This document shows, in pieces, positions 23,664 to 24,700 of a DNA stretch of 24,700 bases. The translations under genes were made by a program, and so were the position numbers. Every line of letters starts with the position of its first letter. The first letter of the stretch is position 1. Source of the stretch: JBLRWS01 sp047921075 (lineage in GTDB: Bacteria > Bacteroidota > Rhodothermia > Balneolales > Balneolaceae); contig JBLRWS010000039.1 of assembly GCA_047921075.1 (NCBI GenBank), forward strand, positions 1 to 24,700, given 5' to 3'. The notes below the pieces were generated by a model. It searched no databases. It saw only the letters and a program-made list of their open reading frames with translations, and was not told where the DNA came from.

Positions 23664-24233
23664 TTAGGTGGCAGATTCGACCTGATTGAGGTCCACTTCT
23701 ACCGGAGTTTTTCGTCCAAAAATACTTACAAGCACCCGCAGTTTTAACTTCTCCGGGAGCACTTCCTGTACCGTACCGTCAAACTCTTTGAACGGCCCGT
23801 CAATTACTTTTACGATATCCCCTTCTTTAAACGGTATATCGATCACACCGCCTTGCTCGGCCATTTCCTGGTTATCGAGTACACGGCCCAAAATGCGTTC
23901 TACTTCGCGCTTTTTAATGGGCTGCGGCTTGACATCACTACGTCCGGCCTTTAAAAAACCGAGGCAGGACGGCGCGTTCTGAATCAAATTGTTTACTTCC
24001 TCATCATACCGGGTTTTCACCAATATGTATCCCGGGAAAAAATTCTTCTCTTTGGTGCGTTTTTTGCCCGCACGAATTTCTACCACTGTTTCGGTCGGGA
24101 TTAAAATCTCTTCAATTTTATGGTCGAGTTCCTGTTCTTCAATTTCCCGCTCGAGATGCTCCTTTACCTTGCGCTCGTGGCTGGAGAAACAGCGAACAAC
24201 GTACCAATCGAAGCCGTTTTCGTCGTTACTCAT
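23664..24233 (-). CDS. nusG: Transcription termination/antitermination protein NusG
   Basis: NusG binds RNA polymerase and links it to Rho or the ribosome. The 189-aa protein has the NGN domain (about 7-105), starting FDWYVVRCFSSHERKV and containing FFPGYILVK at 65-73. The KOW domain (about 136-162) reads EGDIVKVIDGPFKEFDGTV. The length is typical for a NusG without an inserted domain. The ATG at 24233 lies inside the end of secE, an 8-nt overlap, so translation is probably coupled. GGAGG occurs 12 nt upstream, inside secE. Confidence 0.97.
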   Translation of the reverse strand: MSNDENGFDWYVVRCFSSHERKVKEHLEREIEEQELDHKIEEILIPTETVVEIRAGKKRTKEKNFFPGYILVKTRYDEEVNNLIQNAPSCLGFLKAGRSDVKPQPIKKREVERILGRVLDNQEMAEQGGVIDIPFKEGDIVKVIDGPFKEFDGTVQEVLPEKLKLRVLVSIFGRKTPVEVDLNQVESAT

Positions 24234-24414
24234 ATTGATAAATAGCCTCCAAAATTGTACTGTACACCTGATCTACACCAAATATAAACGTGGTAATAAT
24301 AATCGTAAACACAACCACAATGATCGTGTTATCGATAAGCTCTTGTTGTGTTGGCCAGGTTACCTTTTTCATTTCTTTCCTGACCCCTTCCAAAAACTCT
24401 TTTATTTTTTTCAT
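24226..24414 (-). CDS. secE: Preprotein translocase subunit SecE
   Basis: This is the small essential subunit that clamps SecY. The 62-aa form has one membrane helix (about 29-50, rich in Ile, Val and Thr), preceded by the amphipathic helix and the hallmark VTWPTQQEL at 18-26. Its single-helix size is the usual one outside the gamma-proteobacteria. It lies between tRNA-Trp and nusG, as in most bacteria, and overlaps nusG by 8 nt. The 107-nt stretch before it holds only a weak -7-like TAAAATTG on its strand, so it may be read from the tuf/tRNA promoter or from its own. Confidence 0.96.
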   Translation of the reverse strand: MKKIKEFLEGVRKEMKKVTWPTQQELIDNTIIVVVFTIIITTFIFGVDQVYSTILEAIYQYE

Positions 24415-24521
24415 CTGCTTATTCGTAAATCAGAACGGATTAACAATTTTACCACGTGGGTTTTAGCGGTTACGCCGGAGTAATTCCTTCGACACACTAT
24501 CTATTTTTCAACGACTTTTTG

Positions 24522-24594
<73 letters not shown>

Positions 24595-24606
24595 AGAGAC
24601 ACGCAA

Positions 24607-24622
24607 AGCCGGACTTCCGGCT
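24607..24622 (-). other. Hairpin between tuf and tRNA-Trp
   Basis: AGCCGG, a 4-nt loop and CCGGCT form a perfect 6-bp GC-rich stem in the 51-nt spacer. On the minus strand it is followed by TTGCG, not a real U-run, so it may act in tRNA processing or protect the tuf 3' end rather than terminate. Confidence 0.4.
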
Positions 24623-24645
24623 CTGCATGTTCAACACGCGATGGT

Positions 24646-24700
24646 TTATTCAATAATTTTACTTACAACACCGGCGCCTACCGTGCGGCCGCCTTCGCGA
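24646..24700 (-). CDS. tuf: Elongation factor Tu, C-terminal end (partial, 5' end outside window)
   Basis: The last 17 codons before the TAA stop read REGGRTVGAGVVSKIIE, the nearly invariant C-terminus of EF-Tu domain 3. The rest of the gene lies beyond the right edge. EF-Tu delivers aminoacyl-tRNA to the ribosome. The gene heads the tuf-trpT-secE-nusG-ribosomal protein cluster seen here. Confidence 0.95.
   Translation of the reverse strand, partial: REGGRTVGAGVVSKIIE

Overview
The window carries chromosomal housekeeping genes of a bacterium from the Bacteroidota/FCB group, most likely a Balneolota (Balneola/Gracilimonas-like) relative. The pointers are a Bacteroidota-type -7 element (TATCTTTG), a secreted S9 peptidase and an S13 lipoprotein, a YpdA-type flavoprotein, methylmalonyl-CoA epimerase, and the character of the rpoB/rpoC and L7/L12 proteins. 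No rRNA gene is present, so the phylum call is inference. The sequence is an assembled scaffold with one 100-N gap at 7266-7365.

Layout. 1-4348 (minus strand): a cell-envelope cluster of S13 D-Ala-D-Ala carboxypeptidase lipoprotein, S9 (DPP-IV-like) peptidase and a YgjV-type membrane protein cut by the window edge. 4515-5427 (plus): methylmalonyl-CoA epimerase and a small four-helix membrane protein. 5433-7010 (minus): Ppx/GppA phosphatase with an HD domain. 7228-8985 (plus): a YheT-type hydrolase broken by the N gap, then a YpdA-like FAD/NAD(P) reductase. 9004-9102 (minus): the small bacterial SRP RNA. 9269-11065 (plus): a DUF2207 membrane protein. 11082-12611 (minus): an AsmA-like protein and a short-type transaldolase. 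12802-13110 (plus): a YtxH-type small protein, closed by a bidirectional terminator shared with rpoC.

13171-24700 (minus) is the classic transcription/translation cluster, read right to left: tuf (3' end only), tRNA-Trp(CCA), secE, nusG, rplK, rplA, rplJ, rplL, rpoB, rpoC. It supplies elongation factor Tu, a tRNA, the SecE translocase subunit, the NusG elongation factor, the L11/L1 and L10-L7/L12 stalk proteins and the two large RNA polymerase subunits. It shows signs of internal regulation: a hairpin just before the rplK start codon, a stretch in the nusG-rplK spacer complementary to a universal 23S rRNA segment that forms part of the L11 site, an attenuator-like hairpin between rplL and rpoB, and a hairpin that would hide the rpoB ribosome binding site. 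rpoC starts with TTG behind a canonical Shine-Dalgarno sequence.

I found no mobile element, CRISPR array, defence system or other accessory island. The window is mostly ordinary core genome. The items most worth a second look are the nusG-rplK spacer, the perfect 10-bp dyad upstream of ytxH, the YpdA homologue lacking the usual cysteine, and the membrane-anchored GNAT-like protein at the left edge.
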